The notes beneath the pieces are model-generated. The model was not told the origin of the DNA. It saw only the letters and a list, made by a program, of their open reading frames with translations, and did not search any database. 64,000 nt of DNA. Origin: Belnapia rosea. Lineage in GTDB: Bacteria > Pseudomonadota > Alphaproteobacteria > Acetobacterales > Acetobacteraceae. Numbering within the stretch: position 1 is the stretch's first letter; every line of letters starts with the position of its first letter. Position numbers and translations under genes: made by a program. Positions 19,390-27,368 of this stretch are shown in pieces. The DNA lies in assembly GCF_900101615.1 (NCBI RefSeq), contig NZ_FMZX01000003.1, positions 186,001 to 250,000 of the forward strand, written 5' to 3'.

Positions 19390-20358
19390 ATGCCGCCACG
19401 GATCGTCATGATGGACAGCGCCTTGAGCGCGGCCGAGATCGCCAGGGAGCTGGCACCCTCCGGCATGGAGCTGGTGGTCGCGCCCTTCGGCAGCGAGGCC
19501 TTCAAGGCGGCGATCCCGGAGGCGGAATACCTCGTTGGCTTCGGCAACCGCGCGATCGATGCCGGCTTCTACGCCACGGCGCCGCGGCTGAAGCTCTTCC
19601 AGCTGCTCTCGGCCGGCTATGACACGGTGGATATCGAGGCGGCGCGGGCGGCGGGCATCCCCGTCTGCAACAATGGTGGCGCCAACTCCACCGCCGTCGC
19701 CGAGCATGCGCTGCTGCTGATGCTCGCCACCTGCCGGCGCCTCGTCAGCCAGCACGAGAACGTCGTCGCCGGCCGCTGGCGCGGCAACGACCCGAGCCAG
19801 GTGAAGCTCTACGAGTTGCGCGACAAGACCCTCGGCATCGTGGGGCTCGGCGCCATCGGCAAGAAGGTGGCGCGGCTGGCCAATGCCTTCGGCATGACGG
19901 TCCACTACTACGACATCCGTCGCGTCTCCGAGGCGGAGGAGGATGCGCTCGAGGTCCGCTTCAAGCTGCTGGGTGAGATCCTGCGCAACAGCGACATCGT
20001 CTCGCTGCACGTGCCGCTGACGCCGGCCAGCCGGCACATGATCGGCGCGGCGGAGCTCGCGCGGATGAAGCCGACCGCCTACCTCATCAACACCTGCCGC
20101 GGCCCGGTGGTGGACGAGGTGGCGCTGACCGCGGCGCTGGAGGCCGGGACCATCGCCGGCGCCGGCCTCGATGTCTTCGACCAGGAGCCGCCGGCGGCGG
20201 ACAACCCGCTCTTCCGGCTGAAGAACGTGACCCTCACGCCCCATTTCGCGGGCCCGACCTGGGACAACCAGCAGGCCCGCTTCCGCAACGCCTTCGACAA
20301 CTGCCAGCGCGTGGCGCGCGGGGAGCGGCCCCTCTGGGTCATCCCCGAACTCGCCTGA
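19390..20358 (+). CDS. D-isomer-specific 2-hydroxyacid dehydrogenase
   Basis: A 322-residue NAD(P)-dependent 2-hydroxyacid dehydrogenase. The Rossmann motif is GIVGLGAIG. The catalytic triad is complete: Arg237 in INTCRGPVVDE, Glu266 in DVFDQEPP and His285 in TLTPHFAG. It interconverts a 2-keto acid and a D-2-hydroxy acid; glycerate, lactate and phosphoglycerate relatives are all in this fold. The ATG at 19390 (MPPRIVMMDSALS) follows a GGGGAGA ribosome site and sits 16 bases downstream of the monooxygenase gene. It converges on the FAH-family gene. Confidence 0.9.
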   Translation: MPPRIVMMDSALSAAEIARELAPSGMELVVAPFGSEAFKAAIPEAEYLVGFGNRAIDAGFYATAPRLKLFQLLSAGYDTVDIEAARAAGIPVCNNGGANSTAVAEHALLLMLATCRRLVSQHENVVAGRWRGNDPSQVKLYELRDKTLGIVGLGAIGKKVARLANAFGMTVHYYDIRRVSEAEEDALEVRFKLLGEILRNSDIVSLHVPLTPASRHMIGAAELARMKPTAYLINTCRGPVVDEVALTAALEAGTIAGAGLDVFDQEPPAADNPLFRLKNVTLTPHFAGPTWDNQQARFRNAFDNCQRVARGERPLWVIPELA

Positions 20359-20393
20359 GCGGCGGCGCCGGCCGCATGGCCGGCGCCCCGTGC

Positions 20394-21245
20394 TCAGCCC
20401 TCGTAGGCGACAGTCCGCTGGGTCTGCTCGCCGAGGCCCTCGATGCCGAGCTTCATCGTCTGGCCTGCCTTCAGGAAGACCGGCGAAGGCTTCTGGCCGA
20501 GGCCGACGCCCGGCGGCGTACCGGTGAAGATCACGTCGCCCGGGTGCAGGGTGATCATGCCCGAGACATAGGAGACGATGGTCTTCACGCCGAAGATCAT
20601 GGTGCGCGTGCTGCCGTCCTGCATGCGCTTGCCGTCGACATCGAGGAACATCGAGAGGTTCTGCGGGTCCGGCACCTCATCCTTGGTGACGAGCCAGGGG
20701 CCGACCGGGCCGAAGGTATCGCAGCCCTTGCCCTTGTCCCAGGCGCCGCCGCGCTCGATCTGCCACTCGCGCTCGGAGACGTCGTTGCCCACGGCGTAGC
20801 CGGCGACATGGTCGAGCGCCTGCTCCTCGGTCACGCATTTGGCGCGGGAGCCGATGATGATGCAGAGCTCGACCTCCCAGTCGGACTTCACGCTGCCCTT
20901 CGGGATGATCACATCGTCATTCGGGCCGCTGAGGGCACCGAGGGACTTGAGGAAGACGATCGGCTCCTTCGGCACCGGCGCGCCGGTCTCGGCGGCATGG
21001 TCGGCATAGTTGAGGCCGATGCAGATGAGGTTCTTCATCCCCGTCACCGGCGGGCCGAGGCGCGGGTTGCCGGGCACTGCGGGCAGCGTCGCGGGGTCGA
21101 TGCCGGCGAGCTTCGACAAGCCGTCGGCGGAGAGCGCCTCGCCGGCGAGGTCGGGGACGATGCCCGAGAGGTCGCGGATGGTGCCCGAGGCGTCGAGCAT
21201 GCCCGGTTTCTCCTGGCCCGGCGGGCCGTAGCGCAGCAGCTTCAT
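20394..21245 (-). CDS. Fumarylacetoacetate-hydrolase-family protein (diketo-acid hydrolase-like)
   Basis: A 283-residue FAH-family enzyme. The divalent-metal residues are Glu124 and Glu126 in SDWEVELCIIIG and Asp155 in GYAVGNDVSERE. ICIGLNYADHAAE and the C-terminal FTGTPPGVGLG are typical of the branch that includes 2,4-diketo-3-deoxy-L-fuconate/rhamnonate hydrolase and ureidoglycolate lyase. Reading leftward it follows an IlvD/Edd dehydratase, a small secreted protein and a 2-keto-3-deoxy-fuconate dehydrogenase-like SDR. That is the enzyme order of a non-phosphorylating deoxy-sugar-acid pathway, so it probably cleaves the diketo acid to pyruvate and a short hydroxy acid. Confidence 0.88.
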   Translation of the reverse strand: MKLLRYGPPGQEKPGMLDASGTIRDLSGIVPDLAGEALSADGLSKLAGIDPATLPAVPGNPRLGPPVTGMKNLICIGLNYADHAAETGAPVPKEPIVFLKSLGALSGPNDDVIIPKGSVKSDWEVELCIIIGSRAKCVTEEQALDHVAGYAVGNDVSEREWQIERGGAWDKGKGCDTFGPVGPWLVTKDEVPDPQNLSMFLDVDGKRMQDGSTRTMIFGVKTIVSYVSGMITLHPGDVIFTGTPPGVGLGQKPSPVFLKAGQTMKLGIEGLGEQTQRTVAYEG

Positions 21246-21269
21246 GGATGCGTCTCCTGGATCGAATGG

Positions 21270-21349
21270 CGCGCCGGCACGAAGGGTTGCCGGGACCCCA
21301 TCGCAGCGCGCTGCGATGGGACCCGGAGTGGCGGCTTCGTGCCGGCGCG
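21270..21349. repeat. Nested palindrome between the FAH and SDR genes
   Basis: The outer arms are perfect 15-mers, CGCGCCGGCACGAAG at 21270-21284 and its reverse complement at 21335-21349. Inside them is a perfect 24-base palindrome (21297-21320) whose half is CCCATCGCAGCG. The intervening pieces, 12 and 14 bases, are only partly complementary. The 80-base element lies in the 108-base gap between two genes of the leftward operon. It could be an mRNA-processing or attenuation hairpin, or a small mobile palindromic element. No T-run follows. Confidence 0.75.
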
Positions 21350-21353
21350 AAAA

Positions 21354-22103
21354 CTACAAGGTCCAGCCGCCATCGATGACGATGGCCTGGCCGGTGACGA
21401 AGGTGCTTTCCGGGGCGGAGAGGTAGACGACGAGAGCGGCCATCTCCTCCGCCGTCGCCAGCCGGCCCATGGCCTGGCGGGAGACGAAGGCGGCGCGCGC
21501 CGCCTCCTCGCTGCCGGCGGCGGCCGCATTGGCCGAGATGCGCTCGCCGAGGCTCGGCGTGTCGACCGTGCCGGGGCAGAGGCAGTTGCAGCGGAGGCCG
21601 CGCGTCACATACTCGGTGGCGACGGACTTCGTCAGCCCGATCACCGCGGCCTTGGTGGTGCCGTAGAGGAAGCGGTTCGGCGCGCCCTTCACCGAGGAGC
21701 AGGCGGAGGACATGTTGACGATCGCGCCGCCGCCCCGGCCGAGCATCCCCGGCAGGGCGGCGCGGATCGTCTGCCACATGGAGCGGACGTTCAGCGCGAA
21801 GCCGAAATTCCACTCATCGTCGGTGCAGGTCTCGATGGTGTTCTGGTGGACGAAGCCGGCGCAGTTGAACAGCACGTCGAGCGGGCCGGCCGCCTGGATG
21901 GCGGCGGCGACGGCGGCATCGTCCAGCACGTCGAGCGCGCGGGTCTCAATGCCCGAGGCCTCGAGGCCGGCGAGCTTGTCGGCGCTGAGGTCGGTGGCGA
22001 GGACGCTGGCGCCCTCGGCGGCATAGGCGAGGGCGGTGGCCCGGCCGATGCCCTGGCCCGCCGCCGTCACGAAGCATCGCTTTCCTGCCAGCCTGCCTGC
22101 CAT
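21354..22103 (-). CDS. SDR similar to 2-keto-3-deoxy-L-fuconate dehydrogenase
   Basis: A 249-residue classical SDR with cofactor motif TAAGQGIG, NCAGF, serine in NMSSACSS and the catalytic pair Tyr147/Lys151 in LYGTTKAAVIGLTKSVA. The pattern FVTAAGQGIGRATA with RFLYGTTKAAVIGLTKSVA and NCLCPGTVDTPSL is that of the BDH2/KDF-dehydrogenase branch. In the fucose and rhamnose diketo-hydrolase pathways this enzyme oxidises C4 of the 2-keto-3-deoxy sugar acid with NAD. The downstream FAH-family hydrolase and the upstream IlvD/Edd dehydratase support that role. Substrate (fuconate, rhamnonate or another) is undetermined. Confidence 0.88.
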   Translation of the reverse strand: MAGRLAGKRCFVTAAGQGIGRATALAYAAEGASVLATDLSADKLAGLEASGIETRALDVLDDAAVAAAIQAAGPLDVLFNCAGFVHQNTIETCTDDEWNFGFALNVRSMWQTIRAALPGMLGRGGGAIVNMSSACSSVKGAPNRFLYGTTKAAVIGLTKSVATEYVTRGLRCNCLCPGTVDTPSLGERISANAAAAGSEEAARAAFVSRQAMGRLATAEEMAALVVYLSAPESTFVTGQAIVIDGGWTL

Positions 22104-22166
22104 GCCATCCGCCCCTTATCCTTGGGGCGCCATGATCACGGCCAGGCGGCCGGCGTCAACCCAGGG

Positions 22167-22415
22167 TCAGCGGGCGGGGTTGGAGGCGAGGGCGAGGCGC
22201 CGGGAGGGCGGCGCCGCACGGGGCACGGAGACCGGGACATCCGGCGCCGCATTCGGCACCTGGGACGGCGGGGTGGCCACGGGGCGGCTGAACGAGATGC
22301 GGGCATTCTGCGCCAGCGTCCGGGCCGCTGCATCGTCGGTAGCGGCCTGCTGCGCCAGGGCCGGCGCAGCGAGGCCAAGCAGCAGGGCTGCAAGAGGCAG
22401 GATCGGGTTGCGCAT
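22167..22415 (-). CDS. Small secreted protein of unknown function
   Basis: An 82-residue protein with a clear Sec signal peptide (MRNPILPLAALLLGLAAPALAQ, cleavage after ALA). The mature part of about 60 residues is rich in Pro, Ala and Arg and has no cysteines. A strong GAGGAG ribosome site precedes the ATG at 22415. I do not recognise a family. It lies between the IlvD/Edd gene and the SDR of the presumed sugar-acid pathway, but may be transcribed separately: a hairpin lies upstream at 22510-22530. Confidence 0.6.
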   Translation of the reverse strand: MRNPILPLAALLLGLAAPALAQQAATDDAAARTLAQNARISFSRPVATPPSQVPNAAPDVPVSVPRAAPPSRRLALASNPAR

Positions 22416-22509
22416 GGAAGTCTCTCCTCGGTGGCCGGATCGGGTCCGGCCGTTGCGGGGAGAGATAGGCCTGCTGCGGCGCAACGCAAATGGCAAAATC
22501 CGCATAGGC

Positions 22510-22530
22510 CCCATCCATGCGATGGATGGG
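22510..22530 (-). terminator. Hairpin downstream of the IlvD/Edd gene
   Basis: A nine-base perfect stem (CCCATCCAT with ATGGATGGG) and a three-base loop, 12 bases beyond the dehydratase stop in the leftward direction. A weak TTTT follows about ten bases later on that strand. It could be a terminator or attenuator that lowers expression of the distal genes. Confidence 0.45.
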
Positions 22531-22541
22531 TAGGGTCCCGA

Positions 22542-24332
22542 TCAGTGGTTGTGCCGGCTCTCCCCACGTGTGTTGAGCACATCGAGGTAGAGCGTCGCCG
22601 GCTCCAGGCAGCCGCCGGTGCCGAGCTGGCCGACCATGCTGCGCTGGATCTCCTCCCAGGGGGTCTTGTTGACCAGCTTGGGCGGCTGCCAGGCGGCGCG
22701 GCGGGCGGCAAGCTCATCCTCGGGGATCAGCAGGTCGACCTTGCGCGTGTTGAGGTCGATGCGGATCGGGTCGCCCGACTTCATCAGGGCGAGGCCGCCG
22801 CCGACCGCCGCCTCGGGCGAGACGTTGAGGATGGAGGGGCTCGCCGAGGTGCCGCTCTGCCGGCCGTCGCCCATGGTGGGGAGGCTGTCGATGCCGGCCT
22901 TCAGCAGTGCTGCGGGTGGCTGCATGTTCACCACCTCGGCGCTGCCGGGATAGCCGACCGGGCCGCAGTTGCGGATGACCAGCACCGTGTGCTCGTCGAT
23001 GCCGAGCGAGGGGTCCTCGATCCGGTCGTGGTAGTCCTCCGGCCCCTCGAAGACGACGACCTTGCCGGTGAAGACGTCGGGCGGGTTCGACAGGAAGCGG
23101 TTGCGGAAGGCCTTGTCGATCACGCTGATCTTCATGACCGCGCTGTCGAAGATGTTGCCCGACAGGATGGCGAAGCCGGCCCGCTCCTTCAGCGGCAGGC
23201 TGTAGGGACGGATCACCTCGCGGTCCGGCTCCTCCAGCGTCTCGACATTGGAGGCGAGGCTGCGGCCGGTGACGGTCATCACGCCGCCATGCAGCTTGCC
23301 GGCGTTCAGCAGCTCCTTCATCACGGCCGGCACGCCGCCGGCGCGGTGGAAGGCCTCGCCGAGGAAGCGCCCGGCCGGCTGGCAATCGACCAGCAGCGGG
23401 ATGTCATGGCCGATGCGGTCCCAGTCCTCGATCTTCAGCTCGACGCCCATATGGCGGGCGATGGCGATGATGTGGGGCGGGCAGTTGGTGGAGGCGCCGA
23501 GGGCGGAGGCGGCGACGATCGAATTCTCGAAGGCCTCGCGCGTCATGATGTCGGAGGGGCGCAGGTTCTCGTGCACCATCTCGACGATGCGCTTGCCGGT
23601 CGCGTGGGCGATCTGCCCGCGCTCCCGGTAGGGGCCGGGGATGGCGGCGCAGCCGGGCAGCGACATCCCGAGCGCCTCGGCCAGCGAGTTCATCGAGAGC
23701 GCCGTGCCCATGGTGTTGCAATGGCCGACGCTGGTGGAGCTGCTGGCGACCAGCTCCATGAAGCCGTCATAGTTGATCTTGCCCTCGGCCAGCATCCTGC
23801 GGGCTTCCCACACAATGGTGCCGCTGCCGGTCAGCCGCCCCTTCCAGTGGCCGTCGAGCATCGGCCCGCCGGACAGGACGATGGCGGGGATGTTGACCGT
23901 CGCCGCGCCCATCAGCACGGCCGGCGTCGTCTTGTCGCAGCCTGCGGTCAGCACCACGCCGTCGATCGGGTAGCCGTGCAGGATCTCGACCAGCGAGAGA
24001 TAGGCCAGGTTGCGGTCGAGCGCCGCGGTCGGGCGCTTGCCGGTCTCCTGGATCGGGTGGATCGGGAATTCGAGCGGGATGCCGCCGGCGTCGCGGATGC
24101 CGGCCTTCACCCGCTCGGCCAGCGCCAGGTGGTGGCGATTGCAGGGGGCGATGTCGCTGCCGGTCTGGGCGATGCCGATGATCGGCTTGCCGGATTGCAG
24201 CTCGCCGCGGGTCATGCCGAAATTGAGGAAGCGCTCGACATAGAGCGCGGTCATGCCCGGATCCTCCGGGTCATCGAACCAGCGCTGGCTGCGCAGCTTG
24301 AAGGACTTCTTGGTCTGGTCGGAACTGGCCAT
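22542..24332 (-). CDS. IlvD/Edd-family dehydratase (sugar-acid dehydratase)
   Basis: A 596-residue dehydratase of the IlvD/Edd superfamily. The iron-sulfur ligands are visible: Cys64 in GSDIAPCNRHH, Cys130 in VLTAGCDKTTPA and Cys203 in SVGHCNTMGTA. The C-terminal GDGRQSGTSASPSILNVSPEAA is the family active-site loop. Length and the RSQRWFDDP start match the pentonate/hexonate dehydratase branch (arabinonate, xylonate, fuconate) rather than IlvD or Edd itself. It would convert an aldonate to its 2-keto-3-deoxy derivative, feeding the SDR and FAH enzymes downstream. ATG at 24332 follows a GGGAG ribosome site. Confidence 0.9.
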   Translation of the reverse strand: MASSDQTKKSFKLRSQRWFDDPEDPGMTALYVERFLNFGMTRGELQSGKPIIGIAQTGSDIAPCNRHHLALAERVKAGIRDAGGIPLEFPIHPIQETGKRPTAALDRNLAYLSLVEILHGYPIDGVVLTAGCDKTTPAVLMGAATVNIPAIVLSGGPMLDGHWKGRLTGSGTIVWEARRMLAEGKINYDGFMELVASSSTSVGHCNTMGTALSMNSLAEALGMSLPGCAAIPGPYRERGQIAHATGKRIVEMVHENLRPSDIMTREAFENSIVAASALGASTNCPPHIIAIARHMGVELKIEDWDRIGHDIPLLVDCQPAGRFLGEAFHRAGGVPAVMKELLNAGKLHGGVMTVTGRSLASNVETLEEPDREVIRPYSLPLKERAGFAILSGNIFDSAVMKISVIDKAFRNRFLSNPPDVFTGKVVVFEGPEDYHDRIEDPSLGIDEHTVLVIRNCGPVGYPGSAEVVNMQPPAALLKAGIDSLPTMGDGRQSGTSASPSILNVSPEAAVGGGLALMKSGDPIRIDLNTRKVDLLIPEDELAARRAAWQPPKLVNKTPWEEIQRSMVGQLGTGGCLEPATLYLDVLNTRGESRHNH

Positions 24333-24395
24333 GGCGATTACTCCCGCTGCCGTGAACGTCGTGCCCCGGACCTTCCCTGTCAACGATGCGTGCCG

Positions 24396-24716
24396 TTACG
24401 GAAAGACGAGGTCGCCCTGGCTGCAGGTATTCACCCGGCGGCGCTCCTTCGCCTCGCCGCCCTCGACGATGATGCGGATGTCGTTCACGCATTGCCCGGG
24501 CGGCAGGGCGACCAGGTGGCTGGCACCACTGCCGAGGGTCTTGCTGCCGAGCCGGTCCTCGCCCCAGGCATTGACCCCGGCGGAGGCGACATAGATCTCC
24601 TGTATGGCGCGGGCGCCCCGGTTGGTGATGCGGAACGAGGCGTCGGGCGCCTGCTGGGCCGCCGCCGGCAGGATAAGCAGGGGAAGGAACAGGGCGGCGG
24701 GTGCCAGGCAGCGCAT
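24396..24716 (-). CDS. Small secreted protein, conserved-type domain of unknown function
   Basis: A 106-residue exported protein with a signal peptide (MRCLAPAALFLPLLILPAAAQ). The mature domain reads FRITNRGARAIQEIYVASAG, then NAWGEDRLG and LPPGQCVNDIRIIVEGG. It has two cysteines that may pair. This resembles small periplasmic proteins widespread in alphaproteobacteria with an ITN...IYVSPxG...WGxDRLG signature and unknown role. It sits 13 bases downstream of the alpha/beta hydrolase gene in the same direction, so the two are probably co-transcribed. Its stop is 63 bases before the dehydratase start. Confidence 0.68.
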   Translation of the reverse strand: MRCLAPAALFLPLLILPAAAQQAPDASFRITNRGARAIQEIYVASAGVNAWGEDRLGSKTLGSGASHLVALPPGQCVNDIRIIVEGGEAKERRRVNTCSQGDLVFP

Positions 24717-24729
24717 GGAGCTAGCTCCC

Positions 24730-25779
24730 TCAGGCAATCGCTTCCTCGAGGAAGACCTGGACGGCCTGGAACAGCGCGCCCCGGTTCCGCTCCATGATGA
24801 TGGTATGCGTGCCCTCGGCAAGCTGGACGAGGCGTTTGCCGGGGCTCGCGGTCAGCAGCGGGAAGAGGGTGTTCGCCAGGGCAGGCGGCGTGTCCCGGTC
24901 CCATTCGGCGACGACGAGAAGGGTCGGCACGGTGATCTTCGAAGGATCGTAGAAGGGATTGCCGGCCTGCCAGAACTCGCGGATGTCCAGCAGCACGCCG
25001 TTCGGGGCGCGGAGCGCGGGTGGGTTGCGGCGCAGGCCATCGGGGTCGGATGCCCAGGTGACGCCGGCCCAGTGCTCGAACCAGCCGGGCGGGATGAGGG
25101 CCGCGCGCTTGGCCTCCGGCACGCCGGCGATCCAACGCTCGCGCGCCTGCGCCTGGGTGATGGCGCGGTAGGCGCCGAGCTCGCCCGAAGTGCCGGCCGC
25201 GGCCGGGCTCGGCCCCTCGCGCAGCCATTGCGGGGCGTAGAGCACCAGGCGCTCGACCAGGCCCGGATTGTCGGCGGTGAAGCGGGCCATCAGGCTGGTG
25301 CCCCAGGACCAGCCCATATGGACGATCTTGGGCAGTCCCCGGCGCTGGCGGATGAAGGCGGCCGCGGCGGCGATGTCGGCGACGGCGGTCTCGCCACGAA
25401 CGAGCGGCGGGTTGGCCTCCGGCGGCTGGCCCATCTCCGGCGGGCGGCTGCTGCGGCCATAGCCGCGGAGGTCGAGGCACCAGACATCGAAGCCACGGCC
25501 GGCGATGTAGTCCATCCAGGAGAGGCCGCCGAGCGGCAGGTCGAAGGCCGTGCTGGCCGGGTAGGTGGCGCCATGGACGAAGAGCAGGGTCCGGTCGGGT
25601 CGCGGCTGCACGCCCTCCTGCCGCTTGTTGCGGAGGAACAGCTCGATCCCCGCATCCTTGGAGGGGACCATGAACTCCTCGGTCTGCACCGGGGCCCCTT
25701 GGGCATCGGCCGTGGCGGGCAGCAGGGTCGCGGCGGCCAGGGCGGCAGGGGGGGCGGCGAGCAGCGCGCGGCGGTGCAT
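24730..25779 (-). CDS. Exported alpha/beta-hydrolase
   Basis: A 349-residue protein with an N-terminal signal (MHRRALLAAPPAALAAATLL) followed by a single alpha/beta-hydrolase domain. The oxyanion region is FVHGATYPA and the nucleophile is Ser158 in GWSWG. The acid is in VVAEWDRDTPP and the catalytic histidine in AEGTHTIIME. A short cap domain (about 190-260) precedes the last strands. It is likely a periplasmic esterase or lactonase of unknown substrate. It is divergent from the MATE transporter gene and heads a leftward transcript with the small secreted protein. Confidence 0.85.
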   Translation of the reverse strand: MHRRALLAAPPAALAAATLLPATADAQGAPVQTEEFMVPSKDAGIELFLRNKRQEGVQPRPDRTLLFVHGATYPASTAFDLPLGGLSWMDYIAGRGFDVWCLDLRGYGRSSRPPEMGQPPEANPPLVRGETAVADIAAAAAFIRQRRGLPKIVHMGWSWGTSLMARFTADNPGLVERLVLYAPQWLREGPSPAAAGTSGELGAYRAITQAQARERWIAGVPEAKRAALIPPGWFEHWAGVTWASDPDGLRRNPPALRAPNGVLLDIREFWQAGNPFYDPSKITVPTLLVVAEWDRDTPPALANTLFPLLTASPGKRLVQLAEGTHTIIMERNRGALFQAVQVFLEEAIA

Positions 25780-25912
25780 GGGTCTTCCTCACGACGTGTG
25801 GCTTTGCCGCCAGCCTAGCCGCACAGGGCCGCATTCCACCATCCCCGCATCGGAAGGTCACATGCCAAGCCGGCCCCGCTGGGCTACACCCGGCGCCATG
25901 CAAGGGACGGAA

Positions 25913-27316
25913 ATGCGAGGCCTCGGCCGCTGGGCGGAGGTGCGGGCGACGCTGGCGCTCGCCTGGCCGCTGGCGCTCACCAATCTCAGCCAGCATGCGA
26001 TGGCAGCAACCCATGCGGTGATCCTCGGCTGGTACTCGACCGAGGCGCTGGCCGCCGGCACGCTGGGGGCCAATCTCTACTGGCTGATGATGGCGCCTGG
26101 CCTCGGCACCGCCTTCGCCGCGGCGCCAGTCATGGCGCAGGCGCGCGGCCGGGGGCAGCGCCGGGGCGGGGCCGCGCGCGGCTGGGTGCGCGAGATGCGG
26201 CGCGGGGCGCGCAGCGCGCTGGTGGCCACGCTGCTGCTGCTGGCGCCCTCCCTGGCCCTGCTCTGGCAGGGCGAGTGGCTGCTGAGGCTGCTCGGGCAGG
26301 AGCCTGCGCTGGCGGCCGGGGCCGGGACCTATCTGCGGGCGATGATGTGGGGGCTGATCCCATTCTCCGGCTTCATCGTGCTGCGCGGCTTCCTCGCGGC
26401 CATGGACCGGCCGGGCCCGGCCCTCTGGGTGACGGGCGCGGCGGTGGCGATCAATGCGCCGCTCGCCTGGCTACTGGTCTTCGGGGCCTTCGGCCTGGAA
26501 GGGTTCGGCGTCGTCGGGGCGGGGCTGGCCAGTGCCCTGGCGGACCTGCTGATGCTGCTGGCGCTGCTCGTCCTGATCGCGCGCGACCGGCGGCTGCGGC
26601 GCTTCCGCCTGCTCGGCCGCTTCTGGCGGGTGGACCTGCCACGGCTGCGGGAGACCTTCCGCATCGGCCTGCCGATCAGCGGCCAGATGCTGCTCGAGAT
26701 CGGCGTGTTCAGCGCGACGGCGATCGCGATGGGCCTGTTCGGCGCGGTCGCGGTGGCGGCCCATGCCATCGCGCTGCAGGTCTCGGCGCTGTCCTTCATG
26801 GTGCCAATGGGAATCGGCCAGGCGGCGACAGCCCGCGTCGGCGTGCTGGCCGGCCGGGGTGATGCGACTGGGGCCGGGCAGGCGGGCTGGGTGGCAATCG
26901 GGCTCGGGGCCGGCTTCATGCTGGCGATGGCGCTGCTGCTGGTGCTGGGTGCGCGGCCGATCGCCTGGGCCTTCCTCGATGTGGCGGATACCGAGGCGGC
27001 GGCGGTGGCGGCACTGGCGGCCTGGCTGCTGACCATCGCCGGGCTGTTCCAGCTGGCCGATGGGGTGCAGGTGGTGGCCTCCGGCGCGCTGCGCGGGCTG
27101 AAGGACACCCAGGTGCCGATGCTGCTGGCTGCGCTCGGCTACTGGGGGATCGGCATGCCGGTCGGGGTGGCGCTGGCAGTCTGGGGCGGGGTTGGACCGG
27201 CCGGCCTCTGGCTCGGTCTGGCCGCCGGGGTGCTGCTCGTCGCCGGGATGCTGCTGCTGCGCTGGCGGCGCCTTGCCGAGGTGCCGCAGGAGCTTCCATC
27301 CGCGGCGGGGGCATGA
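25913..27316 (+). CDS. MATE-family multidrug/Na+ antiporter
   Basis: About 467 residues with 12 predicted membrane helices in two similar halves (for example LAWPLALTNLSQHAM and FRIGLPISGQMLLEIG begin equivalent helices). The GLIPFSGFIVLRGFLAAMDRP and QVVASGALRGLKDTQVPM stretches are MATE hallmarks. Such proteins expel cationic or amphipathic drugs using Na+ or H+ gradients. I chose the ATG at 25913 because AAGGGA precedes it; an ATG at 25898 would add five residues. It converges on a 2-hydroxyacid dehydrogenase gene with a 52-base gap. Confidence 0.9.
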   Translation: MRGLGRWAEVRATLALAWPLALTNLSQHAMAATHAVILGWYSTEALAAGTLGANLYWLMMAPGLGTAFAAAPVMAQARGRGQRRGGAARGWVREMRRGARSALVATLLLLAPSLALLWQGEWLLRLLGQEPALAAGAGTYLRAMMWGLIPFSGFIVLRGFLAAMDRPGPALWVTGAAVAINAPLAWLLVFGAFGLEGFGVVGAGLASALADLLMLLALLVLIARDRRLRRFRLLGRFWRVDLPRLRETFRIGLPISGQMLLEIGVFSATAIAMGLFGAVAVAAHAIALQVSALSFMVPMGIGQAATARVGVLAGRGDATGAGQAGWVAIGLGAGFMLAMALLLVLGARPIAWAFLDVADTEAAAVAALAAWLLTIAGLFQLADGVQVVASGALRGLKDTQVPMLLAALGYWGIGMPVGVALAVWGGVGPAGLWLGLAAGVLLVAGMLLLRWRRLAEVPQELPSAAGA

Positions 27317-27368
27317 ACGGGCGTCCCTTCAGGAGGCCGGTCCATGCGCCGCCTCGCCACTGGTCCGG

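Noticed and set aside
20376..24797. A very long rightward open frame of 1473 codons
   Set aside because: It is antisense to the FAH, SDR and IlvD/Edd genes, which have full family motifs. The long frame is a by-product of GC-rich codon use and its translation is low-complexity.
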